Shown piece by piece: positions 1 through 7,634 of a stretch of 64,000 nucleotides of DNA (positions within the stretch are counted from its first letter, which is position 1; each line of letters opens with the position of its first letter). The stretch is from Ignavibacteriota bacterium. GTDB taxonomy: Bacteria; Bacteroidota; Ignavibacteria; UBA10030; SZUA-254. The DNA is taken from contig JANYJZ010000033.1 of the NCBI GenBank assembly GCA_025358305.1, positions 62,001 through 126,000 of the forward strand, read 5' to 3'. A program made the position numbers and the translations under genes. The notes below the pieces were generated by a model that saw only the letters and a program-made list of their open reading frames with translations, had not been told where the DNA came from and did no database searches.

Positions 1-439
1 GGTAAAACAGCGAAAGCATCGTCGCGTACTTCACCGGGAGAGATGCGATACTCGACCGGATGAACCGCGCCAGATCCGCCGCCTCGGCATGGTCCATCAC
101 CGGGGCTCCCCCTTGCTCTTCATATCCCTGCTCATCGTCGTAGTCGACGCGTCCGGCGCTGCGCGCCGCGCGCCGTGTGAGCCGTGTGAGGCAGACGTTG
201 TAGACGATACGGTAGAGCCATGTCCCGAATCGGGCCGTCCCCTCGAAGCGCTCCAGCGCCTTGTATGCGCGAACAAAGGCATCCTGGACAGCCTCTTCCG
301 CCTCCTCCCGATTCCGGAGCATGCGGACCGCGAGCGTCATGGATTGGTCCTGATAGCGCTCAACGAGGAGCGCAAATCGGGGTTTCGCCCCTGCGCGGAT
401 CTGGGCGATGATATCGGCATCAGAAAGAGACATGTCCAT
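1..439 (-). CDS. ECF-type RNA polymerase sigma factor (C-terminus cut by window edge)
   Basis: Reading the minus strand from ATG at 439 (a second in-frame ATG is at 433) gives an open frame of about 146 codons that runs off the left edge. The N-terminal half has sigma region 2 features: paired acidic EEAEEAVQDAF followed by FGTWLYRIVYN, the usual ECF core-binding/-10 recognition block. A glutamate/glycine-rich linker follows, then the start of region 4 (SLPVKYATMLSLFY). ECF factors redirect RNA polymerase to stress or envelope regulons. No strong Shine-Dalgarno is visible. It is divergent from the small membrane protein at 599, with a 159-bp shared intergenic region. No anti-sigma gene is in view; it could lie beyond the edge. 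Confidence 0.88.
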   Translation of the reverse strand, partial: MDMSLSDADIIAQIRAGAKPRFALLVERYQDQSMTLAVRMLRNREEAEEAVQDAFVRAYKALERFEGTARFGTWLYRIVYNVCLTRLTRRAARSAGRVDYDDEQGYEEQGGAPVMDHAEAADLARFIRSSIASLPVKYATMLSLFY

Positions 440-598
440 CTGCTGAGTTAGACCGCCCCGAGGGCGCCAGGGTTTCGTTCAGGCGCCGGCCCCAAGGCAT
501 TTCTTCCACACTGTGAAACCTTCGCCCCCGCCACGAAGTCCAAGATATCAGAACGGGGGAACGTACCCCATTGAACGCCACCCACACAGGAGCACCAT

Positions 599-949
599 AT
601 GAATGAGACAGAACTGATCGTACCGGTCGTCCTCTTTATCGCGATCGCGGGGGTCGTCATCACCTATATCAGCTCCCGGCACCGCGAGCGGATGAGCATG
701 ATCGACAAAGGCATGTCGAGCGACGATATCAAGGCGCTCTACGCTCGCGAGGTGCGCCGGAGCCCCCTCGGATCACTGAAATGGGGCATCCTCCTTGTCA
801 TGGCGGGCCTCGCCATCCTCGTCGGCAACTTCCTCCACGACCGCTATTTCGTGGATGAAGGCGTCATCGCCGGCATGATCTGCCTCTTCGTCGGCATCGG
901 GCTCGTCATCTTCTATGGTCTCGCCGCGAAAAAGATGAGTCAGTTGTAA
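599..949 (+). CDS. small membrane protein, DUF6249-like
   Basis: This 116-residue protein has an N-terminal membrane helix (about 5-25), a conserved-looking cytosolic RHRERMSMIDKGM stretch, and two further hydrophobic helices (about 62-80 and 88-108). The layout and the RERM-IDKG motif match the uncharacterised DUF6249 family, which in Bacteroidota is often found beside ECF sigma factors, as here. An AGGAG ribosome site lies 5-9 nt before the ATG. Its role is unknown; modulation of, or dependence on, the neighbouring sigma factor is an inference from position only. Confidence 0.8.
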   Translation: MNETELIVPVVLFIAIAGVVITYISSRHRERMSMIDKGMSSDDIKALYAREVRRSPLGSLKWGILLVMAGLAILVGNFLHDRYFVDEGVIAGMICLFVGIGLVIFYGLAAKKMSQL

Positions 950-976
950 CTGGCCGTTCATCCCGCGCGAAACGAC

Positions 977-1016
977 AAAGGGAAGAGCCGGACCTGTCAG
1001 CTCTTCCCTTTTCCAT
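977..1016 (+). terminator. intrinsic terminator after the DUF6249-like gene
   Basis: A 12-bp perfect inverted repeat (977-988 with 1000-1011, AAAGGGAAGAGC) has an 11-nt loop and is followed by a short T-rich stretch. It lies between convergent genes, so it may also help stop the permease transcript from the other strand. Confidence 0.8.
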
Positions 1017-1069
1017 TTCCCTCTCCCCCACCCCCAGAAGCTGACCCGTGCGGTCTGCCGCGAGGGCCG

Positions 1070-2791
1070 TCACCGGTCCAGCGTTTGGTAGTTGATCTGG
1101 TGTGCGTCCTTCGCGACCGCCGCTTCAGTCCCTTCTTTGCTCAAGGCCATGTTCACTGCCCAGTAGAAGATCACGAGGGCGAAGACCGTCACCACGATGA
1201 CGTCGACCCAGTTGGGGATGATGCTCAGTGAGCCTTCCCCGTACCGGCCCAGCCATCCGATAAGCACCAGACCGCCCAGCCAGGGTGCGATCCAGAAGGA
1301 ATTCCGGAGCGTGCGTTGCGCACCGGTCCGAGAACGCAGCACACCCCCGGCGAAGAGCGCAAGACCGACTACCATCGCACAACCGAGCTTCCAGGTGGAG
1401 TCGAACCCCCCCCAGTAGATGATGAGGTTCGCCGAGCAAAAAGCCGCGGGCAGGACGAGCTTCGGCATGGGCACTCGGTACGAGCGCGGCCTGTTGCTGT
1501 CGACCTTGTGGAGCGCCGCGAGCGACACCGGTGCGAAGGCATACATGATCGCCGTGGCTCCGGTGACCACGGTGACGAGCGCGCTCCAGCTTTTGAACGG
1601 ACCGAAGGCAAGCGACCCGATGACCGCCGCCACGAGGATGGAAACGACGGGAACGCCCTTCGTATTTGTCGTGGCCAGCGCGGTCGGCATCTCCCTCTCC
1701 TCGCCGAGAGCGTAGGAAAGACGCGCCGTCGTGGCGACATACACGACGCCCGTGCCCGCCGGTGAGATGACCGCATCGACGATGAGCACCTTGGCGAGCC
1801 AGCCTGCGCCGAGTGCGAGCGCCAGCGTGTACCACGCTCCGTAGTCGGACGGGTCGGTACCGAGCGGCTTTGTCCAGCCGGCGGCAATGTTGGCAGGCTC
1901 GAGCCCGCCGATCATCACGATCTGGAGCAAGGAGTAGAGGACCGCGCCGATCGCCATCGCAGCGAGGATAGCGCGGGAGAGGTCTTTTTTCGGGTTGCGG
2001 GCCTCACCGGCGAGCTGGACCGCCTGCTCAAAGCCCTGCAGAGCGAAGACGACGCCTCCGGTGAGAGCGGCGAAGACGCCGTGGAAACCGAACGGCATAA
2101 ATCCGCCTCCGGCATGGAAATTCTCAGGCTTGAACTGCAGCGCGGCAACGACCGCGACCGCGACGACGGGGACCGCGGTCTTCCAGATCACGACGATGAT
2201 ATTGCTGTCGGACAGGAACTTCGCGCCGGCGAGATTCATCGCGGTGAATATGACCATCAAGACGAGAGCCACCATGATTCCCGTGGCGTTGAGCAATCCG
2301 GCATTCTCACCCACCTTGTTGATCATGTTGAAATTCACGTTGACCCAGCCAACGCTGTTGACATAGGTGACGGCCGCGAGCACCTCGATCGGCGCGATGA
2401 ACACGGCTTGGAGCCAGGCCGCCCAACCGGCCGTGAATCCTGCGATCGGACCGTGCGAGTAGTAGGGAAACCGTGCCGATCCCCCTGCGACGGGGTAGGT
2501 CGCGCCAAGCTCCGCATAGGTCAGCGCCAGGAGCGCCAGCATGCAGGCCGCCAGGATCCAGGACAACACCGATGCCGGACCCGCCATTTCAGCGGCGTTG
2601 AGCGCCCCGAGGAGCCAGCCCGAGCCGATGATCGACCCGAGCGAGACGAACATGAGCCCGTAGAATCCCACCGAGCGTTGCAGGTGGCCTCCAGCAACGG
2701 CAGGCCGTTCGTCCTTTTCTGTACTCATCCGAGAGTTCCCACTTGGTTCGTCATCGATTGAACTTGTAAGCGAATTGGTTACCTGAGACAT
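1070..2791 (-). CDS. APC-superfamily amino acid permease
   Basis: A 573-residue polytopic membrane protein with about 12-14 hydrophobic segments. The first helix carries GSIIGSGWL, the unwound TM1 substrate-binding motif of amino acid/polyamine/organocation permeases. Conserved FALQGFEQAVQLAGEARNPKKD follows in the TM6 region. The start at 2791 leaves a 40-residue polar cytosolic tail; the in-frame ATG at M22 is an alternative. A good promoter lies at 2835-2863. It stands alone as a transcription unit. Substrate cannot be read from sequence; amino acid import would suit the tyrosine-degrading operon downstream, but that link is speculative. Confidence 0.9.
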   Translation of the reverse strand: MSQVTNSLTSSIDDEPSGNSRMSTEKDERPAVAGGHLQRSVGFYGLMFVSLGSIIGSGWLLGALNAAEMAGPASVLSWILAACMLALLALTYAELGATYPVAGGSARFPYYSHGPIAGFTAGWAAWLQAVFIAPIEVLAAVTYVNSVGWVNVNFNMINKVGENAGLLNATGIMVALVLMVIFTAMNLAGAKFLSDSNIIVVIWKTAVPVVAVAVVAALQFKPENFHAGGGFMPFGFHGVFAALTGGVVFALQGFEQAVQLAGEARNPKKDLSRAILAAMAIGAVLYSLLQIVMIGGLEPANIAAGWTKPLGTDPSDYGAWYTLALALGAGWLAKVLIVDAVISPAGTGVVYVATTARLSYALGEEREMPTALATTNTKGVPVVSILVAAVIGSLAFGPFKSWSALVTVVTGATAIMYAFAPVSLAALHKVDSNRPRSYRVPMPKLVLPAAFCSANLIIYWGGFDSTWKLGCAMVVGLALFAGGVLRSRTGAQRTLRNSFWIAPWLGGLVLIGWLGRYGEGSLSIIPNWVDVIVVTVFALVIFYWAVNMALSKEGTEAAVAKDAHQINYQTLDR

Positions 2792-2834
2792 GCTCGTCCG
2801 CGAGCGCCGATATTCGCTTGTCCAATACTAGTCA

Positions 2835-2863
2835 TTTATACTAAAATAATCAACAGTCGTCAA
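2835..2863 (-). promoter_or_regulatory. promoter of the APC permease
   Basis: On the minus strand, TTGACG (2858-2863), a 17-nt spacer and TATAAA (2835-2840). The predicted start near 2828 gives a leader of about 37 nt before the ATG at 2791. Confidence 0.7.
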
Positions 2864-2985
2864 GCGAATTCGCCGGCGACTTCGTCAGACGGGAGCTCTC
2901 TGACAGGAAGACCAGGGCGGGGGTGGCCGCCTCGGACACAGGGCCAAGAAACGACTTTGGTGAACGAGGATCGCACGGAAAGGAG

Positions 2986-3216
2986 CTACGACTCGGGGAG
3001 TTCTTCGGATCGTCCGGAGAGGACCTCGCGGGCCTCGGCGGCTCGGGCGGCGTCGACAAGGACGCGGACGCCTTCGCGCTGGAGGAGTGGGATGAGCATG
3101 CCCCCGGCGTCGTCGAATTTCAGGAAGGATTCTATCCCGGCCGCGGAAAGCGTGGCCAGGGCAAGTTCAGCTTCGATCTCGGTAGGAAAAGTTGCGACGA
3201 CCTCGTAGGATTCCAT
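2986..3216 (-). CDS. DUF2007-domain small protein
   Basis: From M-E-S-Y at 3216 this is 76 residues. The opening ESYEVVATFPTEIEAELA is the typical start of the DUF2007 fold (putative signal-transducing, PII-like ferredoxin fold), with the motif of a helix that scans for 'older' subunit sequence and a closing VLVDAARAAEAREVL. An upstream in-frame ATG at 3255 would add 13 residues. It sits only about 3 nt below a predicted transcription start (promoter at 3265-3293), so a leaderless longer form is possible. The gene follows yihY after 175 nt. Biochemical role is unknown for the family. Confidence 0.8.
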   Translation of the reverse strand: MESYEVVATFPTEIEAELALATLSAAGIESFLKFDDAGGMLIPLLQREGVRVLVDAARAAEAREVLSGRSEELPES

Positions 3217-3264
3217 GGTGATCCCGATTGAGAATGGAGGAGACGAAGGAGACATTCTTGACGG

Positions 3265-3293
3265 AATCTACGGAAACTCCGGGCAGAAAACAA
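3265..3293 (-). promoter_or_regulatory. probable promoter of the DUF2007 gene
   Basis: TTGTTT (3288-3293), 17 nt, TAGATT (3265-3270) on the minus strand. Weaker than others here, but it matches the TTG-N20-TAnnTT pattern seen across the window. Confidence 0.5.
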
Positions 3294-3391
3294 CGCACTG
3301 TTACTGGTTGAACGTCGAGGTTGAACGTCAAGTGCGTCCGAGGAAGAAGGGAGAGAATCAGAGCAAACGGGCACGCCGCACTGGCGAAGGA

Positions 3392-4276
3392 CTACATGGG
3401 GGACGCTACCATCCGCATTCGAGAGTGCTGGCAGACCATGGCCCCGAGCATGAACGCAGATGCGGAATAATAGATCCAGAGGAGGAAGACGATGAGGAAG
3501 GTGTACGTGCCGTAGACCGAACCGTAGGAACCAAAGGAGGTGAGATACCATCCGAACGCGAGACCGGAGCACCACCAGATGATCGTCGCGGAGCCGGCGC
3601 CGGCGAGTGCGGCCCGCGGCGCCACTCCCCTGCCCGGCACGAAGCGGTAGAGGATATAGAACATGAGGACGATAGGAACGTTCGAAAACACGAGGATCAC
3701 ACCGGGTGTGAGCGAACCGACATGGGCGCGGTCGAGGATCGACCACCGTTCAAGGAGAGTCCCGGCGACGATGAAGAGCCATGTCGAGAGGTTCGCCAGG
3801 AGGAACAGGAGCGTCAGGACGAGCGTCAAGAGAAGATTCTTGACGATGCCCCGGAGGAACGTATCCTCCGCGTGGAGGTGGAACACGGTGTTGAGCGCCG
3901 TTCGGACCGCATTGAGGAGCGAACTCGACGTCCAGAGTAGGATCCCCGTGCCGAACCAACCGAACGACGACCGGTACTGGATGATGTCGGCGAGGAGTTC
4001 GTCGAGGGTCGTCTGGATCGCCGACGAATAAGGATTGGGCGGAAGGGCCGTCGTGATGATGTCGTGGATGTTTTGTATGGCTCTGTCGGACGAATGGAGT
4101 ACCATGCCGAGGATCGACGTGCCGAGGAGGATGAGCGGGATGAGACAGAGGATCGCGTGGAAGGAGATCCCCGCCGCCAAGAGGAGCATCGGATGCCGGT
4201 GCCACTGCTCGTAGAGCCCCTTGACGTGCGACCAGAGCGCGCCCAAGCGCGTCGGGACCGGGGCCCGGCCGCTCAT
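3392..4276 (-). CDS. YihY/BrkB-family inner-membrane protein
   Basis: A 294-residue protein with six hydrophobic helices. It has the family hallmarks AAGISFHAILCLIPLILL near residue 34 and the C-terminal GSYGSVYGTYTFLIVFLLWIYYS, typical of the YihY/UPF0761 (formerly BrkB, 'ribonuclease BN') family. Members are membrane proteins of unsettled function; the old RNase BN label is wrong. The ATG overlaps the uvrD stop codon as ATGA (4273-4276), so the two are translationally coupled and cotranscribed. Confidence 0.88.
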   Translation of the reverse strand: MSGRAPVPTRLGALWSHVKGLYEQWHRHPMLLLAAGISFHAILCLIPLILLGTSILGMVLHSSDRAIQNIHDIITTALPPNPYSSAIQTTLDELLADIIQYRSSFGWFGTGILLWTSSSLLNAVRTALNTVFHLHAEDTFLRGIVKNLLLTLVLTLLFLLANLSTWLFIVAGTLLERWSILDRAHVGSLTPGVILVFSNVPIVLMFYILYRFVPGRGVAPRAALAGAGSATIIWWCSGLAFGWYLTSFGSYGSVYGTYTFLIVFLLWIYYSASAFMLGAMVCQHSRMRMVASPM

Positions 4277-6489
4277 ACGATCTTCAGACGGGCATACTTG
4301 AGCAGGAGGTTCTTGCGTCCCACCTGCGGAAAGTCGACGACGGCCTTGAGGGATTCCCCGGTGCCGACGACGTAAACGACCTTTCCCTTCCCGAAGATCT
4401 CATGCTCGACGAACTTGCCCGCTTTCAGATCATCCGCTGAGAGCGCCTCGGAATCGTAGTCGGGCTGCTCGTCGGGAACGAAGCGATCCCCCCTTGTAGC
4501 GGCCGGCTTCCTGCTCGGCCGCGGAGCCGCGGTCGTTGCGGCGGAGCGGTAGGGCGAACCGCGGTGCACCGACTCCGTCAGGACCGCCCCTCCCCCCATC
4601 TCCTCGAGGAAGCGTGAGGGGGACTGGTACGACATTTCGCCGAACCGGAAACGGATGCGCGCATGGGTGAGCGTCAGCTTGCGCATCGCCCGCGTCATGC
4701 CGACGTAGAGAAGTCGCCGCTCTTCCTCAAGCTCTTTGCGCTCGATCGACGAGGAATAGAACGGGAGAAGGCCCTCCTCGAGCCCGGCGACGAACACCAG
4801 GGGAAACTCCAGCCCCTTGGCGCTGTGGAGGGTCATGAGGGTCACGGCGTTGTGCTTGTCGTCCCATTCGTCCATGTTCGACAGGAGCGATACATCCTGG
4901 AGGAACTGCTCCAAGGTGGCATCCGGGCGCGATGCGGAGAATTCCGAGATCGCCGAAAGGAGCTCCTGGACGTTCTCCCACCGAGCCATGGCCTCCGGGT
5001 TCCCTTCATCCTTGAAGATCTTCAGGATCCCGATCTCGTCAACATACGCCCGGGAAAGTTCGCTCAGCGACATTTCGGCGCTCATCCTCCGGTACTTCTC
5101 GAAGAGCGCGCCGAGCGACGCGATGCCCGATTTCGCTTTCGGTGTCAGGAGCGCGATCTCGCCGGCGCGCAAGGCGGCCGACGGGAGATCGACGCCGGCG
5201 CTCCCGGCGAACGCGAGGAAATGCTCCAACGCCACGTCGCCGAGCCCGCGGACGGGATAGTTCACGATCCGGAGAAAACTCTCCTGGTCGCGGGGGTTCA
5301 CCAGGACGCGCAGGTACGCCATGACGTCCTTCACTTCCTTTCGCTGGTAGAACTCCACGCCCCCGACGATGGCGTAGGGGAGATTCTGGCGCCGCAAGGC
5401 GTCTTCAAGGGACCGCGACTGGGCGTTCGTGCGGTACATGATCGCGACATCCTTCATGTCGAGCTTCAGGCGCCGGGACTCCTCGAAGATCCGGGAGACG
5501 ATCGTCAAGCCTTCGTCCTTGTCGTCGTCGCAGGCAACGACACTGATCGGGTCCCCTTCGGTGTTCTCTGTCCAGAGGTCCTTCGGGATCTGGTCGACGT
5601 TGTGCTTGATGAGCGTATCGGCCGCTGCCAGGATCGAGCGAGTCGAGCGGTAGTTCTGTTCCAGCCGGATCGTCTTCGCTTCGGGATAATCGCGCTCAAA
5701 GTCGAGGATGTTGCGTATGTCGGCGCCCCGGAACGCATAGATGCTCTGGGCGTCGTCGCCCACGACGCAGATGTTCCGGTACCGATCGGCGAGCATCTTG
5801 ATCAGGGTGTACTGGGCCCGGTTCGTGTCCTGGTACTCGTCGATGAGGATGAACCGGAAGCGGTCCTGGTACTTCGCAAGGGTCTTCGGATGAAGCGTGT
5901 AGAGTTCGATCGGTTTCAGGAGGAGGTCGTCGAAATCCATCGCGTTGAACTGCTTGAGCCTCCGCTGGTACTCCGCGTAGACCTGCGCGGCCTTTTCTTC
6001 GAAGATATCCGTCGCACGGCGGGCGGCTTCGTCGGGTCCGATGAGCTGGTTCTTCGCGCCGCTGATCCGGGACCGGATCGCTTGGGGATTGAACCGCTGC
6101 CAGGAGATCCCCTGGGCTTCCATGACCCCCTTGATGAGTCCGAGACTGTCCTGGGAATCGTAGATGGAGAAGTTCTTCTGGAATCCCACCTGCTCGCACT
6201 CCGTCCGGAGGATCCGGGCGAACACCGAGTGGAATGTCCCCATCCAGAGCTGCGTGCTTTTCTCCCCGACGAGCTTCACGACGCGGTCCTTCATCTCGGA
6301 TGCGGCCCTGTTCGTAAAGGTGAGGGCGAGGATCTGATAGGCGGGCACGCCGATGGAAATGAGGTGGGCGATGCGGAAGGTGAGCACGCGGGTCTTCCCG
6401 CTTCCGGGGCCCGCGACGATCATGACCGGACCCTGGGCGGACTTCACCGCTTCCTGCTGCTTCTCGTTCAGACTTTCGAGGAATGACAT
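4273..6489 (-). CDS. pcrA: UvrD/PcrA-type superfamily 1A DNA helicase
   Basis: About 738 residues from M-S-F-L at 6489. It has Walker A AGPGSGKT (residues 26-33), motif II DEYQDTN, motif III GDDAQSIYAFRGA, and motifs IV-VI including VTLMTLHSAKGLEFP and YVGMTRAMRKL. The C-terminal part is a low-complexity linker followed by a Tudor-like module (EHEIFGKGKVVYVVGTG), as in PcrA/UvrD. It is an ATP-driven 3'-5' helicase for excision repair, mismatch repair and clearing of recombination intermediates. Upstream in-frame ATGs exist at 6501 and 6525. The 6525 one overlaps the promoter region (6515-6543) and is therefore unlikely. Stop overlaps the yihY start. Confidence 0.95.
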   Translation of the reverse strand: MSFLESLNEKQQEAVKSAQGPVMIVAGPGSGKTRVLTFRIAHLISIGVPAYQILALTFTNRAASEMKDRVVKLVGEKSTQLWMGTFHSVFARILRTECEQVGFQKNFSIYDSQDSLGLIKGVMEAQGISWQRFNPQAIRSRISGAKNQLIGPDEAARRATDIFEEKAAQVYAEYQRRLKQFNAMDFDDLLLKPIELYTLHPKTLAKYQDRFRFILIDEYQDTNRAQYTLIKMLADRYRNICVVGDDAQSIYAFRGADIRNILDFERDYPEAKTIRLEQNYRSTRSILAAADTLIKHNVDQIPKDLWTENTEGDPISVVACDDDKDEGLTIVSRIFEESRRLKLDMKDVAIMYRTNAQSRSLEDALRRQNLPYAIVGGVEFYQRKEVKDVMAYLRVLVNPRDQESFLRIVNYPVRGLGDVALEHFLAFAGSAGVDLPSAALRAGEIALLTPKAKSGIASLGALFEKYRRMSAEMSLSELSRAYVDEIGILKIFKDEGNPEAMARWENVQELLSAISEFSASRPDATLEQFLQDVSLLSNMDEWDDKHNAVTLMTLHSAKGLEFPLVFVAGLEEGLLPFYSSSIERKELEEERRLLYVGMTRAMRKLTLTHARIRFRFGEMSYQSPSRFLEEMGGGAVLTESVHRGSPYRSAATTAAPRPSRKPAATRGDRFVPDEQPDYDSEALSADDLKAGKFVEHEIFGKGKVVYVVGTGESLKAVVDFPQVGRKNLLLKYARLKIV

Positions 6490-6514
6490 GCTCGCGCTCA
6501 TTGTGATGGAGAGA

Positions 6515-6543
6515 AAAGTAGACAATATTCAGGATTCATGCAA
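6515..6543 (-). promoter_or_regulatory. promoter of the pcrA-yihY unit
   Basis: TTGCAT (6538-6543), 17 nt, TACTTT (6515-6520), minus strand. Predicted start near 6508, only 7 nt before the ATG at 6501 and 19 nt before that at 6489. This rules out the most upstream ATG. Confidence 0.65.
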
Positions 6544-6659
6544 GACGGTGGAGAACGGGGTAAGGGCGGCCGGGAGGGGAGACGGAAAAAACAGAGCGCG
6601 TCAGACGCTTCCGCCCGTCGTGGGCGGCGTGAGCGCTGACGCGCAACAACGAAGAGGAT

Positions 6660-7283
6660 CTACAGGATGATGGCGCCTTCAAGGCGCAGGAGGAACTCCT
6701 TGGTCTTCACGCCGCACGAGTAGCCGACGAGAGCGCCGTTCGAGCCGAGCACCCGGTGGCACGGGATGATGATCGGGAGCGGGTTCGCGCCGTTTGCACG
6801 GCCCACCGCCTGCGTGGCCTTCGGGACCCCGGCGCGCTTCGCCAGGTGCTTGTAGGTGATGGTGCTGCCGTAGGGTATCTTGGAGACCTCGTTCCAGACG
6901 CGGATCTGGAAGGGGGTGCCGAGGAGATCGATCGGACAGGTGAACTTGGCAAGCCTACCGTTGAAATACCGGGAAAGCTGGTCGATGACGTCTTTGTTCC
7001 GGGCGCGGTTATCGGACACCGTCTCCGGCTCGAAGTTCTCTTTCAGCCAGCCGAAGAAATCCTTCCGGGATTCCTTCGGGACGCTGATCTTGCAGACGCC
7101 CTTTTCCGTGGACGCGACGTAGATCCGGCCTATGCGCGAATCGAACGACGTGCAGTACACCTTCGTCGCCCGGCGCTGCACGCCGGCACCGCTGCCTCCA
7201 TCTTTCTCTCCCTCCGACTTCCACTTTCTCCGAACGCTACTGGCAACTTTGGCTACTTCAAGTGTTGCAGTATCATCAATCAT
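6660..7283 (-). CDS. ogt: methylated-DNA--protein-cysteine methyltransferase (Ogt/AGT)
   Basis: A 207-residue suicide DNA-repair enzyme that removes alkyl groups from O6-alkylguanine. The C-terminal domain carries the active-site PCHRV (nucleophile Cys175), preceded by the DNA-binding helix region GTPFQIRVWNEVSKIPYG and AVGRANGANP. The N-terminal extension (1-40) is polar and atypical. The gene lacks a visible Shine-Dalgarno. A 31-codon reading frame with its own GAAGG site overlaps its start by 8 nt (7276-7371), so translational coupling is possible. It is monocistronic, with a candidate promoter at 7454-7482. Confidence 0.93.
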   Translation of the reverse strand: MIDDTATLEVAKVASSVRRKWKSEGEKDGGSGAGVQRRATKVYCTSFDSRIGRIYVASTEKGVCKISVPKESRKDFFGWLKENFEPETVSDNRARNKDVIDQLSRYFNGRLAKFTCPIDLLGTPFQIRVWNEVSKIPYGSTITYKHLAKRAGVPKATQAVGRANGANPLPIIIPCHRVLGSNGALVGYSCGVKTKEFLLRLEGAIIL

Positions 7284-7371
7284 AGAATATCTTTAGGTAC
7301 GACGCGTGAGTTTTTCGAATTCTTAAGTTAAGGACGGGCAAGGGCGGACGTTGAATCAATGTCTCCCCCAT
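7276..7371 (-). CDS. possible leader peptide (31 aa) overlapping the ogt start
   Basis: ATG at 7371 with GAAGG placed 7 nt upstream opens a 31-codon frame (MGETLIQRPPLPVLNL...) whose TGA at 7276-7278 lies just inside ogt. The overlap and the missing ribosome site of ogt suggest coupling. Against it, codons such as TTA, AGA and ATA are rare in this G+C-rich DNA, so the frame could be chance. Confidence 0.3.
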   Translation of the reverse strand: MGETLIQRPPLPVLNLRIRKTHASYLKIFYD

Positions 7372-7428
7372 TGATAATCCTTCGATGTACAGATGATGAC
7401 GTTGGCGAGCAGACTGGGATGTAGAACG

Positions 7429-7445
7429 GTCACATGCAGTGTGAC
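7429..7445. promoter_or_regulatory. palindrome at the predicted ogt transcription start
   Basis: GTCACA-N5-TGTGAC, a perfect 6-bp dyad that begins at about +2 of the predicted minus-strand transcript from 7454-7482. The position suits a repressor operator, but no cognate regulator is in the window. Confidence 0.4.
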
Positions 7446-7453
7446 GCGGAGGA

Positions 7454-7482
7454 AAAATAAGTATTCGGAAAAAGAAAAGCAA
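7454..7482 (-). promoter_or_regulatory. candidate ogt promoter
   Basis: TTGCTT (7477-7482), 17 nt, TATTTT (7454-7459). It would give a long (~164-nt) leader containing the palindrome and the 31-codon frame. The rest of the gap between 7483 and 7634 is A/T-rich then G/C-rich and shows only a small hairpin (7560-7582) without a T-tract. Confidence 0.5.
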
Positions 7483-7634
7483 GACAAAAAATATCGCTCC
7501 CGCAAATTTTTTCCTTGCACTTGACCGAAGAGCGCTTCCGCCCTCGCCGCCGTTCCCTAACGACGTTTCCGTGGAACGTCGTGGAACGAATGCACTCTCG
7601 ATGCCCTTGGTTACGACGGCATGGAAGCAGAGCC

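Noticed and set aside
4663-6486. 607-codon plus-strand frame opposite pcrA
   Set aside because: Same cause: shadow of a helicase with all SF1 motifs on the other strand; no ribosome site or family resemblance.
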